Notes: generated from the sequence alone by a model not told the origin. Positions 52,645 to 59,919 are shown, counted from the first letter of the stretch. The stretch is DNA of 64,000 bases from JBICIG01 sp043101605 (GCA_043101605.1 JBICIG010000060.1:10711-74710), one strand, 5' to 3'. A program made the numbers and translations.

Positions 52645-53232
52645 GTGACCGCCGCCCCCCGACAGGACGAATCACCCGGGCTCGACCCCCTCGCCGGCTT
52701 CCTCGCCCTCGTCCTGCCCGGGCTCGGGCACGCCTTCCGCGGGCAGGTCCTCCGCGGCGTCCTCATCGGCGCCGGGATCCTCGGGCTCTTTGCCGGCGGG
52801 ATCCTCATCGGGGGCATCACCGTCGTCGACAGCCGCTCCGATCGCACCGAGACCCGCATCTCCTTCATCGGGCAGGCGTTCGTCGGCCCCGTCGCCTTCG
52901 CGGTCAACACCGTCCACCAGTCGAGCTTCAAGGGCCTCGACCCGCTGACCAACACACGCCGCCACGCCCTGCCCGACGAGCGCATCGAGAACGGCCGCAT
53001 CCGCCCGATGAGCCTCGGCGCCGCCGACGGCGACCCGCCCGTCCATGTCTCCATCGGCAAGATGCACGAGATCGGCGTCCTCTATTGCCTCGTCGCGGGC
53101 ATGCTCAACTTCATCGCCTTCCTCGATGCGCTCCGCCCGCCGGCCAAGTCGCGCGATGACGATGAACCGGTGCGCACCACGGGCGTCGTCGCCGGGATGC
53201 TCAGCGGGCAGAGCGCCGGGGGGACCGCGTGA
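52645..53232 (+). CDS. Membrane protein, DUF6677-like
   Basis: The 195-residue product (GTG start) has a Gly-rich N-terminal membrane region, LAGFLALVLPGLGHAFRGQV then GVLIGAGILGLFAGGILIGGI, as in small planctomycete membrane proteins related to DUF6677. A central soluble loop with HQSSFKGLDPL and a second hydrophobic segment (GVLYCLVAGMLNFIAFLDAL) follow. The next gene starts on its stop codon (TGATG). The function is unknown. Confidence 0.7.
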   Translation: MTAAPRQDESPGLDPLAGFLALVLPGLGHAFRGQVLRGVLIGAGILGLFAGGILIGGITVVDSRSDRTETRISFIGQAFVGPVAFAVNTVHQSSFKGLDPLTNTRRHALPDERIENGRIRPMSLGAADGDPPVHVSIGKMHEIGVLYCLVAGMLNFIAFLDALRPPAKSRDDDEPVRTTGVVAGMLSGQSAGGTA

Positions 53233-53489
53233 TGCACCTGTCGGCGGCGCTGGCAACCCCCTTCATCGACCCGCTCGAAGCCCACCGCCTGTGGTGGGTC
53301 TTCCTCGTCCCGCTGGCGCTGCTGATCTCGCTGGCGTACAAGGCCGTCCGCCAGCCCACGCTCGACCACATCGTGCGCGATGTGGCGCTGATGACCGCCC
53401 AGGTTCTCATCGGCATGGTCGCCCTCGGTGCCGCGCTGTTCCTGTTCATCGAGTGGATCGTCCCCGCCCTCGTCACCCCGGGGACCTGA
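53232..53489 (+). CDS. Small two-helix membrane protein
   Basis: The 85-residue product has two hydrophobic helices (LWWVFLVPLALLISLAYKA and ALMTAQVLIGMVALGAALFLFI). It is translationally coupled to the upstream membrane protein through TGATG. Its size and topology suggest a partner subunit. No family was recognised. Confidence 0.72.
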   Translation: MHLSAALATPFIDPLEAHRLWWVFLVPLALLISLAYKAVRQPTLDHIVRDVALMTAQVLIGMVALGAALFLFIEWIVPALVTPGT

Positions 53490-53507
53490 GGCCAATCCGA
53501 AATGCCC

Positions 53508-53582
53508 GGTGCCGTGGTCTGGGCACCGCGAAGGCCGCGAACGGGCGTGCGCTTCCTCGAAGACTCGTCAGACCACGGCACC
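53508..53582 (+). repeat. Palindromic REP-like element between two operons
   Basis: A perfect 14-bp inverted repeat (GGTGCCGTGGTCTG at 53508-53521 and CAGACCACGGCACC at 53569-53582) flanks a 47-nt loop. It sits between the stop of the small membrane protein and the convergent terminase stop. Its left arm recurs at 11554-11570. The TGGTC core recalls the RAYT-linked repeats at 23 kb. Confidence 0.75.
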
Positions 53583-53591
53583 AAAGACCGC

Positions 53592-55151
53592 TCACGCATA
53601 CCGCGACACCCGCGTCCGGATCGGGCGGTCCAGGTTCTGCACCAGGTACCGCAGCGCATCGCACGCGTGGTCCGAGCCATCCTTGATAGGCGTCATCGAT
53701 TCCTTGTCGTCGGCCGGGTAGTGGTACCGCTCGATCGCCTCGATCAGCCCCGCGCACCGTTCGTGAACGAACAGCCGGGGCCCCTCCACCGCCGGGCGCA
53801 GCCGCGACCGCACCAGCCCGATGCCCTCGTCCAGCCGGAGCACGCGGTCGCGCACCTTCAGCCCCGCGCGGCGCATCTGCTCGATGTTGCTCAGGCCCGT
53901 CTGCTCGCTCCGCTGCCGACCCGCCGGATCGACCCCGACCCACGAGACCGGTCGCGCCCGCAGCGCCTCGATCGACCGCTCGAGCAGTTCGCCGGTGCGG
54001 ATCATCTCGTCGGTCACCCACAGCACCCCCTCGGCATCGAGGGTGGCCCACAGCACGACCGTCGGCGAGCGGTACCCGAAGTCCATCCCCGCCACGCGCA
54101 GGTCATCCTCGCGCGCCGCCGGCTCGCGCGACACCACATGCCGACGCGCCTCGAACTCCGGGTAGACCGCGTCGGATCGACTCGGGCGGAGCGAGAGCAT
54201 CTCGGCGTTCCAGGTCGCCTCGCCGACGCGTCCCTTCAGGTCCATCGCGTCGCGGACGGTGATGTGCCCGGCCCCCTGTCCGGTTGCATCTCGCTCCTTG
54301 GCCCGCCCGCCGCATTCGGGCAGCAGCGGGCAGTCTCCGCCCGCCCCGGAGCACTCGTGCGAATCGTCGCACGCCCCGAGCACATCGACGACGCCCCACT
54401 TGAACAGCCGACGCCTCCCGGCCGACGCCTCGCGCACGATGCGGAACATCAGCCCGTGCGGGCGGTGCATGGTGCTCAGGCACTCGATGGTCCCGCGGAC
54501 GAACACCCCGCCGCACTGCTTGGAGCGTGTGACGAGTTGAGCCGCCTCCCACACCTCGGGGTCGAAGAGTTCGACCTCGTCGCAGCGCAGGCGCTGGACG
54601 CGCGTGCCGCGCACGCTCGTTTCAGATTGCGCCAGCACCTCGCACGCCGACCCGTTCGCGAGCGCCACGCGCCGCTGAGTGATCCGCCCCTCGACCATGT
54701 CGCAGAACGGCTCGCGCGCAAACAACCCCGCCAGGTGCGCGTGCATCCGCCGCGACTGCTCGAGCGAGCCGCCCAGGATCCGCACCGCGATGCCCGGCTT
54801 GAAAACCAGGTCCAGCAGCGTCGCGACCGCGCCGAGAAAGGTCTTCCCCCCGCCCCGATTCGCCCACACCACGCTGTCGCGCGGGGCGCCCGCGGCATCC
54901 GAGTTCGGTCGCCACGAGCCATCGCCCGCTTTATCACCCCCAAACTCGCCGCCGCCCGGCTCCTTCCACTCCTCCTCGAAGAACGCGTGGCAGAGGTAAT
55001 CAAAGGGCGAGGCGTGCCCGGCGATCAGCGCCCGCGTCGGCACCTCCAGCTCCAGATGCTCGGCCAGCCACGCGTGCAGCTCGCCCGGCGTGCGCGGGCG
55101 CGCGAGCCCGAACGAGCCCTCGCCTGCCTTCTCCGCGTCCGCCCCGCTCAC
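53592..55151 (-). CDS. Phage-type terminase large subunit
   Basis: The 519-residue protein has both terminase domains intact. ATPase: Walker A ANRGGGKT at 97-104, Walker B RLRCDEVELFD (Asp191, Glu192) and a coupling segment ECLSTMHRPHG. Between the domains are four cysteines (C261, C267, C274, C280) that could bind zinc. RNase H-like nuclease: Asp357 in GMDFGY, Asp408 in GVDPAG and Asp491/Asp494/Asp498 in DGSDHACDAL. Terminases translocate and cut phage DNA during packaging. No portal, protease or capsid gene is near. The GTG start overlaps the upstream stop as GTGA. Confidence 0.92.
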   Translation of the reverse strand: MSGADAEKAGEGSFGLARPRTPGELHAWLAEHLELEVPTRALIAGHASPFDYLCHAFFEEEWKEPGGGEFGGDKAGDGSWRPNSDAAGAPRDSVVWANRGGGKTFLGAVATLLDLVFKPGIAVRILGGSLEQSRRMHAHLAGLFAREPFCDMVEGRITQRRVALANGSACEVLAQSETSVRGTRVQRLRCDEVELFDPEVWEAAQLVTRSKQCGGVFVRGTIECLSTMHRPHGLMFRIVREASAGRRRLFKWGVVDVLGACDDSHECSGAGGDCPLLPECGGRAKERDATGQGAGHITVRDAMDLKGRVGEATWNAEMLSLRPSRSDAVYPEFEARRHVVSREPAAREDDLRVAGMDFGYRSPTVVLWATLDAEGVLWVTDEMIRTGELLERSIEALRARPVSWVGVDPAGRQRSEQTGLSNIEQMRRAGLKVRDRVLRLDEGIGLVRSRLRPAVEGPRLFVHERCAGLIEAIERYHYPADDKESMTPIKDGSDHACDALRYLVQNLDRPIRTRVSRYA

Positions 55152-55387
55152 GCGCCGCCCTCCCGGTCCGACGAGCCGCGGGATCCGCCGCCGCCCCGCC
55201 GATCGGTCGGCTCCTCGACCACGCCGAGCGCGAGCAGCAGCGCCCGCTCGCGCGGCTCGTCGAATGCGTCGAGCTTCTTGAGCACCCGTCGACGCTCGCC
55301 CGCTGACAGAAAGAATGTCAACGGATACGGCAGCGCCGACTCGCGCGCCTCCCGCGGCACGGGCACACCACCCCGATCATCACTCAT
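55148..55387 (-). CDS. Small protein coupled to the terminase
   Basis: The 79-residue product has a helical, basic core (LTFFLSAGERRRVLKKLDAFDEPRERALL in two parts) and a Gly/Arg-rich tail. Its position directly before the terminase gene with a GTGA overlap is that expected of a terminase small subunit, but no helix-turn-helix was recognised and the size is small for one. The assignment remains open. Confidence 0.65.
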   Translation of the reverse strand: MSDDRGGVPVPREARESALPYPLTFFLSAGERRRVLKKLDAFDEPRERALLLALGVVEEPTDRRGGGGSRGSSDREGGA

Positions 55388-55449
55388 CCCACTCCCCCCT
55401 CGATCAATCCTCTGGGTCGATCGGGCCACGCGACGCCGCCGCCCAATCC

Positions 55450-56130
55450 TCACCCCGCACTGTGCGCGTAGGCGACGGGCCGGGCGACCAGCGCCCCCGC
55501 CGCCCGCTGCGCGATCGCGCGTCGGCTCAACCCCGCTCGTCCCCGTGTCGCGCGCGACCGCCGGGCCCACCGCGCCAGTTCGCGTGCCAGGAACGCGTCC
55601 CGCCACGCCCGCGCCGCCATCCGAGGCTCCATCAGCCGCCACGCCTCGACGCCGCGTCGTACGAGCGCATCGCCCAGGCGCGCGTCGTGCTCGCTCCACC
55701 CGAGCCGGTACGCGGTCATCCCGGCGCGCTCGAAGAACGGGCAGAACGCGCCCATCGACGCGACCGCCTCGGTCGCGGGCGTCAGCGGGTCTGCGAGGTA
55801 GTGCTCGACCAACCGACGCGCCACGCCCAGCCCTCGCCAGCGCGGCTCGACGATCACCCGAGACAGACACCGCACCTCCCGATTCAGCCGACGCGCGGCG
55901 CGACGCGTGTCCCCCGAGCGATACCGCCCGGGCCATGCCAGTTCACGCCACGACCCGTTGAGCGTCGGATAGCTCGCCACCAGCACCCCAACGAGTTCGC
56001 CCGCCTGTCCACGCGAGCCGTGCTCGCGTGCCCGCCACACGCCGGCGATCGTCGCCGGGCGTCCGCTCCGGTAGTGAAACCCGAGCAGCGCATCGAGGTC
56101 GCGAGCCGAGCCCCGTTCGATCACGATCAT
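55450..56130 (-). CDS. GNAT-fold protein (C-terminal half of COG2401-like)
   Basis: The 226-residue product has the acetyl-CoA-binding motif A of GNAT enzymes, SRVIVEPRWRGLGVARRLVEH at about residues 90-110, and the preceding GELVGVLVASYPTLNGS strand. The order LNREVRCLSRVIVEP...ASMGAFCPFFERAGMTAY is the pattern of COG2401, a family in which an ABC-type ATPase is fused to a GNAT domain. Here the ATPase is a separate gene upstream, overlapping by ATGA. GNAT-fold proteins include Mu Mom, which modifies DNA adenine, so DNA or protein modification is possible. Confidence 0.82.
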   Translation of the reverse strand: MIVIERGSARDLDALLGFHYRSGRPATIAGVWRAREHGSRGQAGELVGVLVASYPTLNGSWRELAWPGRYRSGDTRRAARRLNREVRCLSRVIVEPRWRGLGVARRLVEHYLADPLTPATEAVASMGAFCPFFERAGMTAYRLGWSEHDARLGDALVRRGVEAWRLMEPRMAARAWRDAFLARELARWARRSRATRGRAGLSRRAIAQRAAGALVARPVAYAHSAG

Positions 56131-56828
56131 GCGCGAGGCTCCCGCGTGCCGACGCATCGTTCGAGACGCACTCCGCCGCGGAGATCGACCCATGCGCACA
56201 CCTGCGGCGACAGCGCTCCGGACAGTTCCTCGCGGTTCGTCGCCGCGACCAGCCGCACGCGTCCGCGTCGCGCCCACCGGGACAGGCTCGCGCACACGCC
56301 GAGTGCTGTGACGCGATCGAGCGACGAGCCGAGTTCGTCGATCACGAGCACGGCGGTCCGGGATCGCATGCGTTCGACCATCGCCATCGCCCGCGCCAGC
56401 CGCAATCGTTGCCGCTGACCCTCGGAAAGTTCCGCGGGAGTCCGCGCCAGCAGCCCCGCCTCGCTCAACCCCGCCGCCGCGAGGATCCCGAGCACCTGCT
56501 CGGCAGAGCCCGGCACCTGATCGATCACGCGCACGCCGCGCCGCAATTCGGGCGGGCGCACGATCCTCCTCCCTTGCGCGGCGTGCTGCGCCGCGAGCGA
56601 TGCGAGCAGGGTGCTCTTGCCCGCGCCGCTCGGGCCGAGGATGAGCACACGCTCTGCACCCGCCAACCCGCCGAGCAGCGCTCGGGCAAAGCGTGGCGGC
56701 GTGTGCGCCGCCGCCAACTCCTCCGGTGCCAGCCCGAAGATCGCGCACGCGCGGAGCAGGTTCTCCGAACGCCGCGTGCCCGGGGCTCGGTTCGCCGGCG
56801 AACGCGGCGTGTCGGTTCCCCCCACCAT
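56127..56828 (-). CDS. ABC-type ATPase without transporter partner (COG2401-like)
   Basis: The 233-residue product has Walker A GPSGAGKS at 65-72, the signature LSEGQ at 134-138 and Walker B VLVIDE at 160-165 followed by a D-loop (SSLDR). At the switch position AATNRE has Asn where most ABC ATPases have His. No permease gene is adjacent, so it is not a transporter subunit. Its partner is the GNAT protein, coupled by an ATGA overlap. It starts three bases after the regulator gene stop. Confidence 0.85.
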   Translation of the reverse strand: MVGGTDTPRSPANRAPGTRRSENLLRACAIFGLAPEELAAAHTPPRFARALLGGLAGAERVLILGPSGAGKSTLLASLAAQHAAQGRRIVRPPELRRGVRVIDQVPGSAEQVLGILAAAGLSEAGLLARTPAELSEGQRQRLRLARAMAMVERMRSRTAVLVIDELGSSLDRVTALGVCASLSRWARRGRVRLVAATNREELSGALSPQVCAWVDLRGGVRLERCVGTREPRA

Positions 56829-56831
56829 CGC

Positions 56832-57341
56832 TCACGCCCGAGCCGCGTCGGCCCATCGGCCACGCTTCTCGAGGGGTAGGACGGCGCCCCGGGTCGACGC
56901 CCCGGCCTCTGCCTCGTGCTGGGCGTCGATCGCCTGGACATGTCGGCGGACGGTGTGCAGCGTCACGCCCAGTTCCTCGGCCGCCTGCCGCATCGAGCGC
57001 CCGCACAGCACGCACGACTCGGCGACGAGCCGACGCGTCCGCGTCCACGAACTCCGCGCCAGCACCACGAAGCGGAAGCGATCGGACATCACCCGCGTCA
57101 CGACGCGGCGGAGCCGGGTGCGGACGATCCGCGGCGTCGTGCCCGCCAATGCCGCCACTTCGCGGGCGCTCCGCCCGTCGCGGTAAACCGCCTCGATGAG
57201 CGCCCGATCATCGGGAGGGAGCCACGACGCGCGATCGAGGATGGCCTCGGCCAGGTCGCGTCGACGCCGACGCCTCAGGTCCGCTGCCTGATCCGGATCG
57301 ATCCCGCCTCGCCCTGTCCCGCTCAGGCTTCGCTGACTCAT
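56832..57341 (-). CDS. Two-HTH regulator of the terminase operon (sigma-region-4-like)
   Basis: The 169-residue product is Arg-rich and has two helix-turn-helix segments: REVAALAGTTPRIVRTRLRR and RQAAEELGVTLHTVRRHVQA. Both resemble sigma-70 region 4 or LuxR-type recognition. It is first in the operon and may control it or recognise the DNA that the terminase acts on. An AGGAGG-type ribosome site precedes the ATG at 57341. The promoter would lie within or beyond the transposon end at about 57378, so the insertion may have altered its control. Confidence 0.78.
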   Translation of the reverse strand: MSQRSLSGTGRGGIDPDQAADLRRRRRRDLAEAILDRASWLPPDDRALIEAVYRDGRSAREVAALAGTTPRIVRTRLRRVVTRVMSDRFRFVVLARSSWTRTRRLVAESCVLCGRSMRQAAEELGVTLHTVRRHVQAIDAQHEAEAGASTRGAVLPLEKRGRWADAARA

Positions 57342-57377
57342 TCCTGTTTCCTCCTGTTTCGGTTGGACTCAGAGCTG

Positions 57378-57417
57378 TGTTCACCGTAAAGCGGAAGTGT
57401 GTACCTATTGAAAACGG
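57378..57417 (+). repeat. Left terminal inverted repeat core
   Basis: The 40-bp core begins TGTTCACCGTAAAGCGG and includes GCGGAAGTGTGTAC at 57391-57404. It faces the matching sequence at 59880-59919 in inverted orientation. It lies 36 bp upstream of the two-HTH regulator start. Confidence 0.82.
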
Positions 57418-57478
57418 CCCTGGTGGGCCGTGATCGCGGGTCCTCGGTTGTTGCGCATGCAGCCGGAGGGACGGTCAG

Positions 57479-57667
57479 CTACTTCTTCTGCTCAGCATGA
57501 CCTTCGCCCTCTGGGTCTTCATCTTCATCGTCCGGCTCCCAGCCCTCCGGCGGCTTGCCCGCGCCGAGCAGGTCGCTCGCCAGGTCCTCCCAGTCCTTGT
57601 CGGACTGGACGGTCTCGGGCTTGGGCCCGGATGGCCGACTCGATTCTTTGTTCTGAGCGTCTTCCAT
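57479..57667 (-). CDS. Small acidic ORF inside the transposon
   Basis: The 62-residue product (MEDAQNKESSRPSG at the start, EPDDEDEDPEGEG near the end) is highly acidic and probably unstructured. An AAGGGG ribosome site lies before the ATG at 57667. It would be the last passenger on the left. Support is only the ribosome site and position. Confidence 0.4.
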   Translation of the reverse strand: MEDAQNKESSRPSGPKPETVQSDKDWEDLASDLLGAGKPPEGWEPDDEDEDPEGEGHAEQKK

Positions 57668-58130
57668 AATTCACGCCCCTTGGCATTCGCATGTGGACGG
57701 GTGTAACAAAAGCAAGAACACCTGTCGGTTGCCAGAATTCGGTGCAGGTTAGGCGCATTCTGCGTCGGACGGGTATACTCGTCGATGGCGACCCGAGTGG
57801 TGGTATAGCCCAGCGGATGGATTCATCATCTGGCCCGAACGCATGAGGCGTTCGCGGGAACTGTTTACGGAGGAACTTCGCCGCACCGACGAGGCGGCTC
57901 GCGCTCAACTCACAACGCGCAGTCAAAAGCATCGAGCGCCAACTCGATGCTTTGACCTAATCATCTGACCCCAGTCTCCCCACCAGGAGTATCGCGATGG
58001 AAAACCATCGGGGGGTATCTGCTTGGCCCATGCTAATCAGAGGCCCACCAAAAGTCAACGACAGCAACTGTTCCACACACATTCCCTGACCCAAAGGGAG
58101 GGCCCCGGGCTGATGCCCGGGGCCTCGGAT
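57668..58130. other. 463-bp region with tandem hairpins upstream of the tRNA-like gene
   Basis: No convincing protein gene lies here. A TATACT box at 57774-57779 could start a rightward transcript containing hairpins at 57837-57853 (GAACGC/GCGTTC), 57926-57953 (AAAGCATCGAG/CTCGATGCTTT), 57995-58010 (CGATGG/CCATCG) and 58101-58124. A 7-codon ORF (57785-57808) and a 41-codon ORF (57843-57968) also exist but have little support. The region may be a structured RNA leader. Confidence 0.45.
58101..58124 (+). terminator. Perfect 10-bp GC hairpin before the tRNA-like gene
   Basis: GGCCCCGGGC (58101-58110) pairs perfectly with GCCCGGGGCC (58115-58124) around TGAT. It ends 6 nt before the tRNA-like gene. 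No T-run follows, so it may be a processing or pausing element rather than a terminator. Confidence 0.5.
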
Positions 58131-58230
58131 GCGGCTGTGGCGGAAATCGGTAGACGCGCCGGGTTTGGGGCCCGGTGGGGCAGGTGTTTCAGCCAGACGC
58201 CCCGTGCAGGTTCGATCCCTGTCAGCCGCA
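58131..58230 (+). tRNA. Class II tRNA with tRNA-Leu body and UGG (proline) anticodon
   Basis: All arms pair: acceptor GCGGCTG (58131-58137) with CAGCCGC (58223-58229) and A73; D-stem GCG/CGC with GG in the loop; anticodon stem CCGGG/CCCGG around TTTGGGG, giving anticodon TGG at 58166-58168; T-stem GCAGG/CCTGT with loop TTCGATC. The D-arm and T-arm nearly repeat those of tRNA-Leu(UAG) at 32229-32313. The variable arm is 30 nt with a GGGGC/GCCCC stem, longer than usual. Normal tRNA-Pro is class I. Leucyl-tRNA synthetase (in E. coli) reads A73 and the tRNA core rather than the anticodon, so this RNA could be charged with Leu and read CCA. No CCA end is encoded. Confidence 0.85.
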
Positions 58231-58272
58231 TCGTTGAAGACACGACTCAGTCTCTTTCAGAGGTTTCAAGCC

Positions 58273-58563
58273 ATGAGTATCTATTTGTTTACCCGTGAGA
58301 ACATCCAGCGATTCGCACCCAATGCCAAGGGGGTCTATTCGCTCCAGGATGACTTCGACATCACCTATATCGGAAGCAGCCAGGTCAGCGTCCGCGACCG
58401 GTTGCTGTCTCACTTCAACGGCTACGAAGGCCGCTGCACCCAGCAGGCCAAGTACTTCTCCGCGGAGACCTGCAGCAATCCGCTCCAGCGGGAGCGTGAG
58501 TTGCTGACCGCCTACAAGAATCGGCACGGTCGCTTGCCGCGCTGCAACAGCTCGATCCCCTGA
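58273..58563 (+). CDS. GIY-YIG-like protein, transposon passenger
   Basis: The 96-residue product has the GIY-YIG core: GVYSLQDDFDITYIGSSQVS (motifs at residues 20-22 and 32-34), Arg41 in VSVRDRLLSHF, and Glu in NPLQRERELL as the probable metal-binding residue. The C-terminus HGRLPRCNSS completes the small domain. It could nick DNA or RNA. It starts 42 nt after the tRNA-like gene on the same strand with GAGG at 58259-58262, so both may be in one transcript. Confidence 0.82.
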   Translation: MSIYLFTRENIQRFAPNAKGVYSLQDDFDITYIGSSQVSVRDRLLSHFNGYEGRCTQQAKYFSAETCSNPLQRERELLTAYKNRHGRLPRCNSSIP

Positions 58564-58578
58564 TGACCTCCCGATGAT

Positions 58579-58818
58579 CTACAACTGATCCGGATCGGTC
58601 GCCCATGACGGGCGACACAGGCCGACGAGGGATGTACCCGCGTCGGTCTGTTTTCCTTTTGAGCCAAACCGGAACTCGCGGTTGCTGCCGAACGGCAAAT
58701 CACCAAACACGCGCAAGACCGGCGCACCATCGGGAGCCACCTCGAACTGAAATGACAGTTCCGATACCGGGTCCTCGATGATCTGTTCCCTGATAGTCCA
58801 CTGCTTTGGCTTGTCCAT
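58579..58818 (-). CDS. Hypothetical 79-residue transposon ORF
   Basis: The product (MDKPKQWTIREQIIEDPVSE onward) is predicted to be beta-rich, with VSELSFQFEV and APVLRVFGDLPFG. It starts 44 nt after the transposase stop on the same strand and converges with the GIY-YIG gene. No ribosome site is visible; a GAAGAT sequence ends 6 nt before the ATG. No family was recognised. Confidence 0.5.
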   Translation of the reverse strand: MDKPKQWTIREQIIEDPVSELSFQFEVAPDGAPVLRVFGDLPFGSNREFRFGSKGKQTDAGTSLVGLCRPSWATDPDQL

Positions 58819-58862
58819 GGAGGGATCTTCGCAAATCCCGTGCCGAGGCGCAAGCCCAATTT

Positions 58863-59831
58863 TCAGATTGGCTGCCGATAGGTGAGGCGCTTGCCCTCTC
58901 CCGACCGGATGAGCGCTTCCAGCCTCGCGCCGTCATCAATGGCCCGGTGGTTGTAGCGGAACTCGAACTCAGTGATGTAGCGGTGCAGGTGCTTCTTGCT
59001 GACCGCATGGTAGGTGCCATAGATCCCTCGCTTGATGAGCGAGAAGAACCCCTCGACCGTGTTGGTCGTGACATCGCCCCGGGCGTATTCGCCCCGGCTG
59101 TGGGTCACCTTCTCGTGGCTCGCGTACTCTGGTCCGACCCGGTTGTACGCCCGGTTCTCGTCGGTCATCAGCCGGGACGAGCGGTCCACATGCTCCCGAA
59201 CGCACGCGGCCAGGTTCTTGACGGTCACGCCCTGTGAGACCTCGGCGCGGACGGAACCGCCCCGCTCGACCATGCCGACCACGCGGGTCTTGTCCGACCA
59301 CTTCTTGCGGGCCTTGGGACCTCCCGCCGTCCAGCCCTTGTAGCGGGGCTTGCCGCCCACATAGGTCTCATCGACCTCGACCGTCCCGGAGAGCTTCGGG
59401 CCGTCGTCAGAGCGGGTCATGGCCCAGCGGATGCGGTGCATCATGAACAGAGCCGACTTGTAGCTGACGCCAGTCTGCCGCTGGATCTGCTTGGCCGAGA
59501 CACCCTTCTTGGACGCGCACGCGGCCCACAGAGCGTAGCACCAGTGGCGGACGGGGATGCGGCTTTCTTCCAGCACCGTGCCGGTGCGGACGCTGTATTG
59601 CTTGCCGCAGCCCCGGCAGCGCCAGCGGTACCCCGCCTCACGCTGGCCGGTCTTGCGGTTCTTCATCTGATAGACATCGGTGTCGCCGCAACGGGGGCAG
59701 CAAGGGGTATCTCCCCAGCGCCGGCGCTCCATGAACTCGACCGCTGCGCTCTCGTCCGCACAGGCCATTGGGACCCCGCGGACGATCTCAGACTTGTTCT
59801 CGCCAACCTTGCCGGCCTTCTGGCGTGCCAT
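58863..59831 (-). CDS. IS1595-family transposase
   Basis: The 322-residue protein has an N-terminal zinc ribbon (cysteines 45, 48, 72 and 75 in CCPRCG and RCRGCG), a helical DNA-binding region and the DDE-type catalytic core: Asp154 in VEVDETYVGG, Asp224 in LMTDENRAY, and Asn257/Glu260 plus Lys267 in NTVEGFFSLIKRGIYGTYH. The DDE layout and ending YITEFEFRYN are typical of IS1595 (ISSpo8/ISNwi1-like). The core is complete. TACAAT (minus strand, 59843-59838) ends 6 nt before the ATG at 59831, which is preferred over 59879. The right inverted end lies 49 bp beyond. Confidence 0.95.
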   Translation of the reverse strand: MARQKAGKVGENKSEIVRGVPMACADESAAVEFMERRRWGDTPCCPRCGDTDVYQMKNRKTGQREAGYRWRCRGCGKQYSVRTGTVLEESRIPVRHWCYALWAACASKKGVSAKQIQRQTGVSYKSALFMMHRIRWAMTRSDDGPKLSGTVEVDETYVGGKPRYKGWTAGGPKARKKWSDKTRVVGMVERGGSVRAEVSQGVTVKNLAACVREHVDRSSRLMTDENRAYNRVGPEYASHEKVTHSRGEYARGDVTTNTVEGFFSLIKRGIYGTYHAVSKKHLHRYITEFEFRYNHRAIDDGARLEALIRSGEGKRLTYRQPI

Positions 59832-59879
59832 TCCAACATTGTACTTGATGAACAACGGGCGGGCAATGGACGGGGTCAC

Positions 59880-59919
59880 CTTTTTTCAACAAGTACACAC
59901 TTCCGCCGTAAAGTGAACA
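59880..59919 (-). repeat. Right terminal inverted repeat core
   Basis: Read on the minus strand the 40-bp core begins TGTTCACTTTACGGCGG and matches the left core at 32 positions. It lies 24 bp upstream of the first possible start of the repressor gene. Confidence 0.82.

Larger units (their letters stand above)
57378..59919. mobile_element. IS1595-family transposon with passenger genes
   Basis: Inverted ends at 57378-57417 and 59880-59919 match at 32 of 40 positions, including TGTTCAC, GCGGAAGTGTGTAC and TTGAAAA. An IS1595-type transposase (58863-59831) lies just inside the right end. Between them are a small acidic ORF, a structured region, a class II tRNA-like gene, a GIY-YIG gene and a 79-residue ORF. 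Outer ends may extend a few bases; no exact 8-bp target duplication could be fixed. IS1595 elements are known to carry passengers. Confidence 0.82.

Noticed and set aside
53592..57341. Complete prophage
   Set aside because: No portal, capsid, tail, lysis or integrase gene is present on either side; flanking genes are ordinary chromosomal ones.
57525..57932. 135-codon minus-strand ORF in the transposon
   Set aside because: It overlaps the small acidic ORF and the hairpin region, has no recognisable domain and no start signals.
57785..57968. Seven-codon and 41-codon ORFs after the TATACT box
   Set aside because: They are too short and lack homology or ribosome sites; the hairpins are a better explanation of the region.
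57378..59919. Shared 40-base motif at both ends read as a common operator for the two divergent genes
   Set aside because: The copies are inverted around an IS1595 transposase and face inward like transposon ends, which explains them better. An additional operator role is not excluded.
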